DNA from: Gammaproteobacteria bacterium
GTDB taxonomy: Bacteria > Pseudomonadota > Gammaproteobacteria > Woeseiales > Woeseiaceae
Assembly: GCA_002685275.1 (NCBI GenBank)
Contig: NYWX01000010.1
Location: forward strand, 5,864-46,537
Reading direction: 5' to 3'
Length of the DNA: 40,674 bases
Each line of letters opens with the position of its first letter. Within the stretch, counting starts at the first letter, position 1. Shown in pieces: positions 7,799 through 17,682 of this stretch. The translations under genes were made by a program, and so were the position numbers. The notes below the pieces were generated by a model, which saw only the letters and a list, made by a program, of their open reading frames with translations, was not told the origin of the DNA and did not search any database.

Positions 7799-8759
7799 GT
7801 GTTTATAAAAAAAACCGAGTGATATTAAGCCTTCTGAAATTACAAGTGAAACAAATTATTTAAATAGACGTAATTTTATTAAAGCTAGCTCAATAGCTGG
7901 AAGCTCAATTATTGCAAAATCCACTTTTGGAGCAGTTATACCTGAATTTCAAACAACATCACTTACAGGTATTAATGAAAGCCAATTCAGCACATCTGAA
8001 AATCCAAATACTTTTGAAGATATCTCAACTTATAACAATTTTTATGAATTTGGGACTCAAAAAAGTGATCCTTCTATGAAAGCAAAAGATTTCAAACCAA
8101 GGCCTTGGAAGATAAAAGTATCAGGTCATGCGGAAAAAATTGGGGTAATTGATTTCGATGAATTTATGAAGCCATTTGATCTTGAAGAAAGAATATATCG
8201 TATGAGGTGTGTTGAAGCTTGGTCGATGGTTATCCCTTGGGTTGGCATCTCTCTTGCAAAAGTTATTAATCATTTTCAGCCAACTTCAAAAGCAAAATAT
8301 ATTGCATTTGAAACACTAAAAGATTCCAAACAAATGCCCGGTCAAAAAAGTTGGGTACTAGATTGGCCTTACAGAGAGGGCCTTACTATCGAAGAAGCAA
8401 CAAATCCTCTAACAATTTTAGCAATTGGTATTTATGGAAAGATTATTCCAAATCAAAACGGTGCGCCAATAAGACTAGTAGTGCCATGGAAATATGGTTT
8501 CAAAAGTATAAAAAGCATTGTTAGTATCAAATTTATGTCGAGCAAACCAAAGACAAGTTGGAACGTGGCGAACCCAAAAGAGTATGGCTTCTTTGCGAAT
8601 GTAAATCCAAATGTTGATCATCCACGCTGGAGTCAATCGTTAGAACGAAGAATTGGAAGTGGAATCTTTGCAAAAAAACAAAAAACAAAAATGTTCAATG
8701 GATATGGAGAGCATGTTGCTCACCTTTACAAAGACCTTGACCTTTATCGAAATTTTTAA
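7799..8759 (+). CDS. msrP: Methionine sulfoxide reductase catalytic subunit MsrP (YedY), frameshifted near start
   Basis: MsrP is the periplasmic molybdopterin enzyme that repairs oxidised methionines in envelope proteins, with electrons from MsrQ. The GGAG at 7789-7792 followed six bases later by GTG at 7799 gives a good start, encoding MFIK. The rest of the protein is in another frame from the A8 run (7807-7814) onward: with seven As the protein would read MFIKKPSDIKPSEIT. The correct frame then gives the twin-arginine signal LNRRNFIKASS, NNFYEFGTQKSDPS, the Mo-ligand cysteine in YRMRCVEAWSMV, and PWKYGFKSIKSIVSI. The C-terminus is NGYGEHVAHLYKDLDLYRNF. Without the frameshift it is about 319 residues, the normal length. 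The first in-frame ATG after the run is at 8076 and would lose the whole Tat signal. A base-call or assembly error, slippage-tolerant expression or an early pseudogene could each explain this. Everything downstream is intact, favouring the first two. Confidence 0.88.
7807..7814 (+). other. A8 homopolymer causing apparent msrP frameshift
   Basis: Eight consecutive As lie three codons after the msrP GTG. Seven As would join the start codon and the conserved N-terminus in one frame; eight lead to a TGA at 7820. Runs of this length are prone to both sequencing error and polymerase slippage. Confidence 0.85.
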
Positions 8760-8765
8760 ATATTT

Positions 8766-9368
8766 GTGAAAAAATTAAATCAAATTCAATCTTTTTGGAA
8801 GCCTCTGATATTTTTTATTTGCTTATCACCATTCCTATTAATTTTGAGCAATACCTTTGGATTATTCGGCAATCTTGGTGTAAACCAAGTTGAAACCTTA
8901 TTAGATTATTTTGGTAACTGGGCTTTACGTTTTATTATAATTGCTTTATCAATTACCCCAATCAGACAAATAACCAAATGGAACTCGGTATCCCGCTTTA
9001 GACGTATGATTGGCTTATTTGCCTTCTTTTATGCACTTATGCATTTTTTCATATGGGTTACACTCGAAAAAGAATTTCGTTTAAATAAAATTTTAGAAGA
9101 TTTTTTTGAAAGGCCTTTCATCGCACTGGGTTTTATGTCTCTGTTTTTGCTAACCGCATTAGCATTAACATCTTTTATAAAAATACGTCTATATATGAAA
9201 GAATATTGGCAACCCCTCCATAATATGGTCTATGTGATTGGTATTCTTAGTATCTGGCATTATTGGTGGCAAGTTAAAAAAGATATTACTGAGCCAATTA
9301 TTTATGCAACTATTTTAACTTTTCTGCTTATAATTCGTATTATTTATAAACGAAGAAACGTAAATTAA
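8766..9368 (+). CDS. msrQ: Haem-binding membrane subunit MsrQ (YedZ)
   Basis: MsrQ is an integral inner-membrane b-type haem protein that passes electrons to periplasmic MsrP. The 200-residue product has about six hydrophobic segments, the usual YedZ topology. Probable haem-ligand histidines are visible in YALMHFFIW and in LHNMVYVIGILSIWHYWW. The conserved loop LSITPIRQI and the FRRMIGL segment are typical. It starts at GTG 8766, six bases after the msrP stop, so the two are translated from one transcript. The normal partner is therefore present, which argues that msrP is still in use despite its apparent frameshift. Confidence 0.95.
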   Translation: MKKLNQIQSFWKPLIFFICLSPFLLILSNTFGLFGNLGVNQVETLLDYFGNWALRFIIIALSITPIRQITKWNSVSRFRRMIGLFAFFYALMHFFIWVTLEKEFRLNKILEDFFERPFIALGFMSLFLLTALALTSFIKIRLYMKEYWQPLHNMVYVIGILSIWHYWWQVKKDITEPIIYATILTFLLIIRIIYKRRNVN

Positions 9369-9459
9369 AAACGTCATAATAATTTAAAGATCTTCTAGAA
9401 TTTTAACTAAACACCAAACTTCTTTCATAAAAAATATTGAAACTACAAACAAAAATTTA

Positions 9460-10611
9460 TTATATTCTTTTAAGAGCCTTATCAAGAGCCTCAATTAAGT
9501 CTTCAACATCCTCAAGTCCTACAGATACACGAACCAAACCATCGAGTATTCCAACTCGTATTCGTTCAGCCTCATCAACAGCCGCGTGCGTCATAGTTAC
9601 TGGATGTGTAATAAGAGACTCCACTGAACCAAGATTTTCTGCAAGACTAAAAACATCGATATTATCCATAAGTTTTTTGCCAGCTTTTAATCCACCCTTT
9701 AAATCAAACCATAGCATCGCTCCATAACCTGTGGATTGACTGCTTGCTAATTCATATTGGGGAAATGACTTTAAACCCGGGTATCGTACTTGATCTACTT
9801 TTTCATGGCCTTCTAAATATTCTGCAATTGCTATGGCATTTGCAGACTGAGCATCCAACCTCAATGACATCGTCTTGCATCCCTGCAAGGTTAGCCAAGC
9901 AACTTGCGGTGACATAATGCTACCTGTACTACTTTGTATAAAACGTACCTTATCTGCGTGATCTTGGGTTGCACAAACAACAGCTCCTCCAACTGTCGCA
10001 TTATGTCCATCCATATATTTCGTTGTACTATATACTGACATATCCGCACCAAGCTCTAATGGTCTCTGAAAATATGGTGTCAAATACGTATTATCTACAA
10101 CATGCATAATTCCCGTTTTTTTAGCAATCCGTGAAACACCAGCAATATCAGTGCATTTCATAGTGGGGTTAGCAGGAGTTTCTGTTAATATTAAAGTTGT
10201 ATTATCTTTAATGGCATCTGAAACCGCAGACAGATCTGAACTATCTACAAAAGTAAATTCAACATTGAAGCGACTTAAAATTTTTGTACATAAACGATAT
10301 GTTCCACCATACGCTACATCAGATATAATGGCGTGATCACCAGCATTAAGAAATGCAAGCATCACACCCTGTATGGCTGCCATACCCGTTCCAAAACAAA
10401 TTGAGTCTTCAGCATCCTCTAATTCTGTCATTTTTAATTCAAGCGCACGAACCGTTGGATTATTTGAGCGTGAATAGGAGTAACCTTTTGAAAGATATTC
10501 ATCAACTGAATCCTGCACATATGTTGTGGTCTGATATATCGGTGTCAAAATTGATCCAGTAAGTGGATCAGGTGTTACGCCTGCGTGAATCTGCTTAGTT
10601 TTAAAACCCAT
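9460..10611 (-). CDS. metB: Cystathionine gamma-synthase/lyase family PLP enzyme
   Basis: This 383-residue enzyme belongs to the Cys/Met-metabolism PLP family. The PLP lysine is Lys198 in YSTTKYMDGHNATVGGAVV. The cofactor-ring motif is in GTGMAAIQGVMLAFLNAGDHAI, and YSYSRSNNPT and ETPANPT are canonical. The C-terminal ESLITHPVTMTHA and RVSVGLEDVEDLI are also canonical. In this family synthase, lyase and sulfhydrylase activities cannot be separated safely by eye. It lies 104 bp downstream of metA on the same strand. That supports a role in methionine synthesis, joining the activated homoserine to cysteine or sulfide, so metB is the best symbol. The gap makes a single operon likely but not certain. 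A gamma-lyase (cystathionine to cysteine) is the alternative. Confidence 0.85.
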   Translation of the reverse strand: MGFKTKQIHAGVTPDPLTGSILTPIYQTTTYVQDSVDEYLSKGYSYSRSNNPTVRALELKMTELEDAEDSICFGTGMAAIQGVMLAFLNAGDHAIISDVAYGGTYRLCTKILSRFNVEFTFVDSSDLSAVSDAIKDNTTLILTETPANPTMKCTDIAGVSRIAKKTGIMHVVDNTYLTPYFQRPLELGADMSVYSTTKYMDGHNATVGGAVVCATQDHADKVRFIQSSTGSIMSPQVAWLTLQGCKTMSLRLDAQSANAIAIAEYLEGHEKVDQVRYPGLKSFPQYELASSQSTGYGAMLWFDLKGGLKAGKKLMDNIDVFSLAENLGSVESLITHPVTMTHAAVDEAERIRVGILDGLVRVSVGLEDVEDLIEALDKALKRI

Positions 10612-10715
10612 TTGCTTTTCCTTCTAACTTAAAGGGTGTTAATTAATTTTTTTAATTGCATCAATTTTTAAAATAATAAGGTCTGAAAATATTTATTCAA
10701 TATGAAAATATTTAC

Positions 10716-11783
10716 TTATTTCAAGCCAAGAGGATCATCAGGATTAACACCTTCCATGAATTGTAAATGTCGATCAAGATTAGTGAATTGATAAACTAAG
10801 CCTAACCAATTATTGACTATCGCTTTGCCAGTATCACCCCATGTATTATGAACTAAAAGCTCTAACTCAGACTCTGGAAAAGAAGGCATTGTTGTTCCTA
10901 ATGATTTCGCCAAATTTACAGCTTCCAAGAATTGGGTAATTATCTCTTCTGCTTCTGATGTGAAGTAGTTACGTGGCAATGATGGCTCTGTATCTCGAAT
11001 ATTATCAATAAATCTCAGTGCTTCACGTTTATATTCTTTCAATAAACTTACGGCATTGTATTCTGGATGCCCCTGGAAATAGACAACACGAAATTGATCT
11101 GGACTCACCGCAAGATGTACACCTGCACTCTCACTTTCAGCAAGAACTTTTATACCAACTTCTTCTAATTGAGATTTACTTACATCATTATAACGAGAAT
11201 GAGGCGCATCAAAATGAGTATTAATTTCCCAAGTTAAAGGATGTTTTGGATCTGTAATCTTGTGACTATAAACCCCCCATTTCTTTCTTGGTAAACGCTG
11301 TCTACTAATATTGTATCTTGACTTTACTAATGCATGAGTCGCAAGGCATGAGCATAGTATTGAAGCAACATTATCTGAAGCCCAATCAATTACTTTTATT
11401 AAAGGGTCCCAAAATGCTTCCTCCTCGAGAATTGGATTTGCTGGATTAGCGCCAGTAATAATAAGAGCATCTAATCCTTGGTCACAGAGATCTGAAAAAT
11501 TGAAATAATATTTTTCAATGTGTTTCATTGCGGCAGAATCACGGTCCATTTCGGGAATAGTAAATGGATAGATATAGAATTGAGCAATTTGATTGCTTGC
11601 GCCAATAAGGCGAACGAACTGATGTTCAGTCGCAACTAATGCTGCATCTGGCATTATATTTAAAAACCCAATATGTAACTCTCTTATGTCCTGCCGCTTA
11701 GCTCTCTCAGCCGACAATACATTTTGACCTCGATCTTGGAGACGCTTAAATGCTGGTAAATTATTATGTGCTACAAGTGGCAT
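10716..11783 (-). CDS. metA: Homoserine O-acyltransferase MetA (MetAS family)
   Basis: This enzyme activates homoserine with an acyl-CoA, the first committed step of methionine synthesis. The predicted catalytic triad of the glutamine-amidotransferase-like fold is visible: Cys146 in ILCSCLATHAL, and His239 and Glu241 in QGHPEYNA. Other family segments are LNIMPDAALVATEHQFVRLIG and APHSRYNDV. At 355 residues it is longer than E. coli MetA (309), with a longer C-terminus. The position known to set acyl specificity (Gly in succinyl, Glu in acetyl enzymes) aligns by eye to Ala115 in GANPA, so I do not assign the acyl donor. Upstream (11784-11891) I see no SAM riboswitch. The downstream gene is a cystathionine synthase/lyase relative. 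Confidence 0.9.
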   Translation of the reverse strand: MPLVAHNNLPAFKRLQDRGQNVLSAERAKRQDIRELHIGFLNIMPDAALVATEHQFVRLIGASNQIAQFYIYPFTIPEMDRDSAAMKHIEKYYFNFSDLCDQGLDALIITGANPANPILEEEAFWDPLIKVIDWASDNVASILCSCLATHALVKSRYNISRQRLPRKKWGVYSHKITDPKHPLTWEINTHFDAPHSRYNDVSKSQLEEVGIKVLAESESAGVHLAVSPDQFRVVYFQGHPEYNAVSLLKEYKREALRFIDNIRDTEPSLPRNYFTSEAEEIITQFLEAVNLAKSLGTTMPSFPESELELLVHNTWGDTGKAIVNNWLGLVYQFTNLDRHLQFMEGVNPDDPLGLK

Positions 11784-11891
11784 GAAACTAATTATTCCTC
11801 AATTTTCTTTCAATAACGATATTTTTATTGCGGATTCTTTCTAAAATCAAAATTAACTTAATAAAAAGTTTGAAATAAATCTAATATTATT

Positions 11892-11920
11892 AAAAAAAAA
11901 CCCGACATATCATGCCGGGC
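11892..11920 (-). terminator. Intrinsic terminator downstream of groEL
   Basis: On the minus strand CCCGGCAT and ATGTCGGG form an 8-bp stem (one G-U pair) with a 3-base loop, followed immediately by nine Ts (11892-11900). It lies 31 bases past the groEL stop and should end the groESL message. Confidence 0.92.
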
Positions 11921-11950
11921 TTTCTCATTATCATCGGATAGCTAAGAGTC

Positions 11951-13636
<1,686 letters not shown>

Positions 13637-13927
13637 TTAAGATTCAATTACTGCCATGATGTCATCTTCTTTCATCACGAGCAGCTCTCCCCCATCAACT
13701 TTAACCTCTGTACCAGCATATTTGCCGAAGAGGACCTGGTCACCAACTTTGATATCGAGAGCACGAATATCGCCATTCTCGAGTATCTTGCCATTACCTG
13801 CAGCTACAACTTCGCCTTTGATAGGTTTTTCTGTTGCGGCATCAGGAATAACAATTCCGCCGGGTGATGTGCGCTCTTCTTCCATGCGCTTGACTATTAC
13901 CCGATCATGAAGCGGACGCATCTTCAT
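13637..13927 (-). CDS. groES: 10-kDa co-chaperonin GroES
   Basis: GroES caps the GroEL chamber. The 96-residue product starts [18 protein letters not shown] and contains the mobile loop around [18 protein letters not shown], plus [14 protein letters not shown] and [10 protein letters not shown] at the end. The start is ATG 13927, preceded by GGAG nine bases upstream. An in-frame start farther upstream, at 13990, would add 21 unrelated residues and is rejected. It is the first gene of the groESL operon, which has a sigma70/sigma32-like promoter and a CIRCE element upstream. Confidence 0.99.
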   Translation of the reverse strand: MKMRPLHDRVIVKRMEEERTSPGGIVIPDAATEKPIKGEVVAAGNGKILENGDIRALDIKVGDQVLFGKYAGTEVKVDGGELLVMKEDDIMAVIES

Positions 13928-13993
13928 GGTGCATTTCTCCTGTATATTATTGATTAATAACCCACTTGTTTCGATTTTTATAACCAGCACTAC

Positions 13994-14020
13994 TTAGCAC
14001 TCGGTAACGAAGAGTGCTAA
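13994..14020 (-). promoter_or_regulatory. CIRCE operator (HrcA binding site) of groESL
   Basis: TTAGCACTC (13994-14002), nine spacer bases, and GAGTGCTAA (14012-14020) form a perfect 9-9-9 inverted repeat. This is the consensus CIRCE element bound by the heat-shock repressor HrcA. It sits 67 bases before the groES ATG, over the presumed transcription start, and overlaps the end of the -10 box. hrcA itself is not in the window. Confidence 0.97.
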
Positions 14021-14047
14021 TCATATGCTCACAATTAAGGATTTCAA
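14020..14047 (-). promoter_or_regulatory. groESL promoter
   Basis: On the minus strand TTGAAA (14042-14047) and TATGAT (14020-14025) are separated by 16 bases. The same bases also read as a partial sigma32 promoter: CTTGAAA, 11 bases, then a CATAT core. The -10 box touches the CIRCE operator, so bound HrcA should block initiation. Dual control by sigma32 and HrcA is an inference. Confidence 0.65.
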
Positions 14048-14157
14048 GTATATTTTTCAAACTATGCGAAAATATATATATATCAATCGGTGAAAAATGA
14101 TTAAATGAACCTAATAATTAATATAGTAAGTTCATCTAAAACATTGCCAAAAATTGC

Positions 14158-16044
14158 ATGAATTTTTTAAATAAAAAAATTTTTACATCTTTAAGTTTAA
14201 TATTTCTAGTATTAACGTTCGTTGACATTCAAGCTGCCTCTTCTTCAGAAGGAAGCTTTAATTCCCTTGACACAAATGAAAAGCTCACCTCAAGAAATAA
14301 TAGTTTCTCTAATCTTTCAGTGATATCAAATAATGATACCTTACCTTCAGATGAGGCATTTATTCCCAATGCTTTTGCTATTGATAGCAGCACTATAAAA
14401 TTTAGCATTCGCCCCTTACAAGGTTATTACTTATATAAAAGTAGAATTTCTATTGATGCGTTAAATGAAAATGTAAAAATAGGAGAATTAATTTTACCTA
14501 AAGGTAAAACTAAAATTGATGAGTGGTTGGGCGAGCAAGAGGTTTATTTTGATGAGGTCTTTGGCAGTGCTTATATTTCTCGAGCAACGCCTGAAGCAAT
14601 GGAACTAAAAATTAATCTTAATTATCAAGGTTGCAAAATTGATGGCATTTGTTACATGCCAGAGACAAAAATGCTAACTATTAACGTCCCGTCACCAGCT
14701 TCTGACATTAATGAAACTTTCTCTGAACAAGCAAAACTTGCGCAAATTATTAAAAATTCAAATATCTTGATTTCAATTGGATTATTTTTCCTTGCCGGTC
14801 TGGGTTTAGCATTGACTCCTTGCGTACTTCCCATGGTACCTATTTTATCAGGCATAATTGCAGGTGAAGGTAAAGATACTAGTGCTTTGCGTGGATTTAT
14901 TTTAGCTTTAAGTTATGTCTTAGGTTTAGCATTGGTTTACACAGGGGCCGGAATCATTACTGCCGCTTTAGGGCTTCAAATGCAGGCTATATTCAATCAG
15001 CCTTGGATATTAATTTTATTTGCTATTTTATTTGTTGTGCTCGCACTTGGAATGTTTGGTTATTTCAATCTTCAAATGCCCAGCAGTATTCAAAATAGAT
15101 TATCAAAAATTAGTGGCAGTCAAAAAAGTGGAACTTTAATTGGCTCATTTATCATGGGCGCTCTATCTTCGTTAATTGTGACTGCTTGTGTCACTCCCGC
15201 ACTAATTGCAGCATTAACTGTTATCGCTCAAACAGGTGATGTATTAAGAGGTGGAATATCTTTATTTTTTATGAGTTTAGGAATGGGGGTACCGCTACTT
15301 ATAGTTGGAGCTACCCAAGGAAAATTACTACCAAAAACAGGCCACTGGATGAATTTAGTCAAAAATATATTTGGCTTTATGATGGTTGGGTTGGCAATCT
15401 GGACATTATCAAAAATTTTATCTGAGTCTATAGTTATGATGCTTTGGTCATTACTTGCCCTTGTAATTGGCGTCTCAATGGGTGGTTTAACACTATTTAA
15501 AACTGATTCGAATCGATTAAAAAAGTTTGGAAAAGGTTTTGGATTTCTTATAATAATTTACAGTCTTTTCTTATTGGTAGGCTCCATTAATGGTAGCGAT
15601 TACTCATACAAACCTCTAAACAATTCAGTTTTAAATGAAAAAAATAGATCTGAAAGATATGTTAATGAACTTCCATTTCAGACAATTAAGTCAGTTGATG
15701 ATTTAGATCGGGAAATTGAAGCTGCTTCTGCTCTTGGTAAGAGTGTTTTGTTAGATTTTTATGCTGATTGGTGTGTATCTTGCATCGAAATGGAAAAATA
15801 CACGTTTTCAAACATAGAAGTACAAGCTATTTTATCGAATACAGTTTGGTTGCAAGCCGATGTGACCAATAATGACAAGGTTGATAAATTACTTCTTAAA
15901 CGCTTTGGTGTTTTTGGTCCACCAACAATTATTTTCTTTGACGCAAATGGAATACAGCGGCGTGGTTACGAAATTGTTGGTTACATGGAAGCTGATACTT
16001 TTGCCTTGCATGTACAAAAAGCACTTTCTATTACGGATATTTAA
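14158..16044 (+). CDS. dsbD: Thiol:disulfide interchange protein DsbD
   Basis: DsbD carries reducing power from cytoplasmic thioredoxin across the inner membrane to periplasmic oxidoreductases. All three modules are present. A signal peptide (about 1-26) leads into the periplasmic alpha domain with its cysteine pair Cys159/Cys165 in YQGCKIDGICYMP. The transmembrane beta domain has Cys222 in LTPCVLPMVP and Cys344 in VTACVTPALIA. The C-terminal thioredoxin-like gamma domain has Cys539/Cys542 in ADWCVSCIEME. Length (628 residues) is slightly above E. coli's; the extra lies between signal peptide and alpha domain, a low-complexity Ser/Asn-rich linker. It is 15 bp upstream of a TlpA-like thioredoxin, a likely partner. 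Confidence 0.97.
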   Translation: MNFLNKKIFTSLSLIFLVLTFVDIQAASSSEGSFNSLDTNEKLTSRNNSFSNLSVISNNDTLPSDEAFIPNAFAIDSSTIKFSIRPLQGYYLYKSRISIDALNENVKIGELILPKGKTKIDEWLGEQEVYFDEVFGSAYISRATPEAMELKINLNYQGCKIDGICYMPETKMLTINVPSPASDINETFSEQAKLAQIIKNSNILISIGLFFLAGLGLALTPCVLPMVPILSGIIAGEGKDTSALRGFILALSYVLGLALVYTGAGIITAALGLQMQAIFNQPWILILFAILFVVLALGMFGYFNLQMPSSIQNRLSKISGSQKSGTLIGSFIMGALSSLIVTACVTPALIAALTVIAQTGDVLRGGISLFFMSLGMGVPLLIVGATQGKLLPKTGHWMNLVKNIFGFMMVGLAIWTLSKILSESIVMMLWSLLALVIGVSMGGLTLFKTDSNRLKKFGKGFGFLIIIYSLFLLVGSINGSDYSYKPLNNSVLNEKNRSERYVNELPFQTIKSVDDLDREIEAASALGKSVLLDFYADWCVSCIEMEKYTFSNIEVQAILSNTVWLQADVTNNDKVDKLLLKRFGVFGPPTIIFFDANGIQRRGYEIVGYMEADTFALHVQKALSITDI

Positions 16045-16059
16045 TCTTATAAATAATAT

Positions 16060-16671
16060 ATGGATTCTAATGTGTCGCGAACTTCAATAGCATTAAAAAT
16101 TTTTATCGTAATTTTTTTATTTGGAATAATCTTTTATGCATCAAAATTTTTAAATAAAGAGTCTACGTTAATAGAAAAAACTCAGCCTTTGAAAGTTGTT
16201 TCAAACTTGGAATTTACACTTCAAGACCTAAATGGAATCGAAAATAGTTTTTCAAATTGGCATGGAAAACACCGTATTGTAAATTTTTGGGCGACATGGT
16301 GTGCTCCATGCCGAAGAGAAATCCCTCTTTTAAAGAGTTTTCAAAAAGAATTTGGAAATAAAAATGGATATCAAGTTATTGGGGTAGCGGTAGATTTTCT
16401 TGAGCCAGTAAAAGATTATGCAAAAGACATAGAATTTAACTACCCTATACTTATTGGTGAAAAAGATGCAATTGAAGTAGCTGAATTATCAGGACTTGAA
16501 TTCATTGGTTTACCGTTCACAATGTTTGTTACTTCCGATGGTCAATTACTCAGTTCTTTTATTGGTGAAATTCATCAATCTCATCTCGATGCTTTCACCA
16601 AAGCAACTGCTCTTCTTGATCGTAACGAATTATCTATCTCAGAAGCTCGCTCTATTTTAAATAAACTATAA
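16060..16671 (+). CDS. TlpA/ResA-family membrane-anchored thioredoxin-like protein
   Basis: A single N-terminal membrane anchor (about residues 10-27) is followed by a periplasmic thioredoxin fold with the redox motif WATWCAPCRREIPLL (Cys81, Cys84) and a cis-proline context in FIGLPFTMFVTSDG. Such proteins reduce disulfides in the periplasm, for example in cytochrome c maturation or envelope repair. The specific substrate cannot be read from the sequence. Its position 15 bp after dsbD suggests that DsbD keeps it reduced. Length is 203 residues. The start at ATG 16060 lacks a clear Shine-Dalgarno sequence, consistent with coupling to dsbD translation. Confidence 0.9.
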   Translation: MDSNVSRTSIALKIFIVIFLFGIIFYASKFLNKESTLIEKTQPLKVVSNLEFTLQDLNGIENSFSNWHGKHRIVNFWATWCAPCRREIPLLKSFQKEFGNKNGYQVIGVAVDFLEPVKDYAKDIEFNYPILIGEKDAIEVAELSGLEFIGLPFTMFVTSDGQLLSSFIGEIHQSHLDAFTKATALLDRNELSISEARSILNKL

Positions 16672-16749
16672 AATATAAAAAACTATAGTAAATTCTGCGA
16701 AAATAGTTAAAATTGTAGCTATCTTCAGTTATTAGGAAGTGAACCCAAA

Positions 16750-17193
16750 ATGTCAACTTTATTACTTTTAAATGGTCCAAACCTTAATTTACTTGGCTCG
16801 CGTGAACCTAATGTATATGGCTCCACTAGGCTTGAAGATATTGAAAAACAATGTATTGCTCTCACAAAACAGCTTGGGCATGAGTTAAATTGTTTTCAAA
16901 GTAATGCTGAACATGAGCTCATTGATAAGGTCCAACAAGCTGTGGCTAGTGACACTAAGTACATTATCCTAAATCCTGGTGGATTTACGCACACGAGTGT
17001 TGCCTTGCGGGATGCTTTATTAGCTGTAGAAATTCCGTTTACTGAGATCCATCTTAGCAATACATTTACTCGTGAAGAATTTCGTCATAAAAGTTATTTT
17101 AGTAACATCGCAAAAAATTGTCTCTTTGGTTTTGGAGCTTACGGTTATGAGTTAGCCTTGAGGGCGGCTTGCCAAAGTATTGATATAGATTAA
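16750..17193 (+). CDS. aroQ: 3-dehydroquinate dehydratase type II
   Basis: AroQ removes water from 3-dehydroquinate in the shikimate pathway. The 147-residue sequence matches the dodecameric type II enzyme: NGPNLNLLGSREPNVYG with catalytic Tyr23, NPGGFTHTSVALRDAL with His81, and EIHLSNTFTREEFRHKS. It lies 8 bp before accB; this aroQ-accB-accC order is the classic gammaproteobacterial arrangement and supports co-transcription. Confidence 0.98.
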   Translation: MSTLLLLNGPNLNLLGSREPNVYGSTRLEDIEKQCIALTKQLGHELNCFQSNAEHELIDKVQQAVASDTKYIILNPGGFTHTSVALRDALLAVEIPFTEIHLSNTFTREEFRHKSYFSNIAKNCLFGFGAYGYELALRAACQSIDID

Positions 17194-17201
17194 GGAAAAT
17201 A

Positions 17202-17666
17202 ATGGACATAAGAAAAGTAAAAAAACTTATAGAATTAATCGAAGAGTCTGGAGTTGCTGAGATAGAAATTACTGAAGGTGAAGAATCCGTGCGTATAAGC
17301 AGACATGCAACTGAAGTTAAAAATTTAGTGCCTTCACAGATTGCAGTTGCAACACCTGCAGCTGAAACTGCCAATGCTCCAGCTCCACCAAGTGTTGCTT
17401 CAGATGATAATGAAACTCACTTTGAAGTTGCTTCCCCTATGGTGGGTACTTTCTATTCTGCATCGTCTCCTGACTCTGAACCCTTTGTTAAAGTTGGCGA
17501 TCATGTTAAGACTGGTGACACGCTTTGCATTATTGAGGCTATGAAAATGATGAATCCTATAGAATCTGATGTGTCAGGAACAATCAAATCTATTCGAATT
17601 AAAAATGGTGAGCCAGTCGAATTTGGCCAAACCATAATTATCATCGATCAACATGAAAACAACTAA
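17202..17666 (+). CDS. accB: Biotin carboxyl carrier protein AccB
   Basis: AccB carries biotin in acetyl-CoA carboxylase, the first step of fatty-acid synthesis. The biotinylated lysine is Lys115 in IEAMKMMNPI. The biotinyl domain (about 75-152) shows SPMVGTFY and the thumb segment SSPDSEPFVKVGD. The N-terminal helix MDIRKVKKLIELIEESGVAEIEI is typical, joined by an Ala/Pro-rich flexible linker (about 45-68). Length 154 is normal. It is followed 16 bp later by accC. Confidence 0.99.
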   Translation: MDIRKVKKLIELIEESGVAEIEITEGEESVRISRHATEVKNLVPSQIAVATPAAETANAPAPPSVASDDNETHFEVASPMVGTFYSASSPDSEPFVKVGDHVKTGDTLCIIEAMKMMNPIESDVSGTIKSIRIKNGEPVEFGQTIIIIDQHENN

Positions 17667-17682
17667 ACGATAAAATAAGAAT

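Noticed and set aside
11784..11891. Possible SAM riboswitch upstream of metA
   Set aside because: The short AT-rich leader shows no SAM-box helices or terminator in the metA direction; only the groEL terminator lies beyond it.
13928..13990. In-frame upstream extension of groES
   Set aside because: It covers the groESL leader next to CIRCE, and the conserved protein starts [10 protein letters not shown] after a GGAG site.
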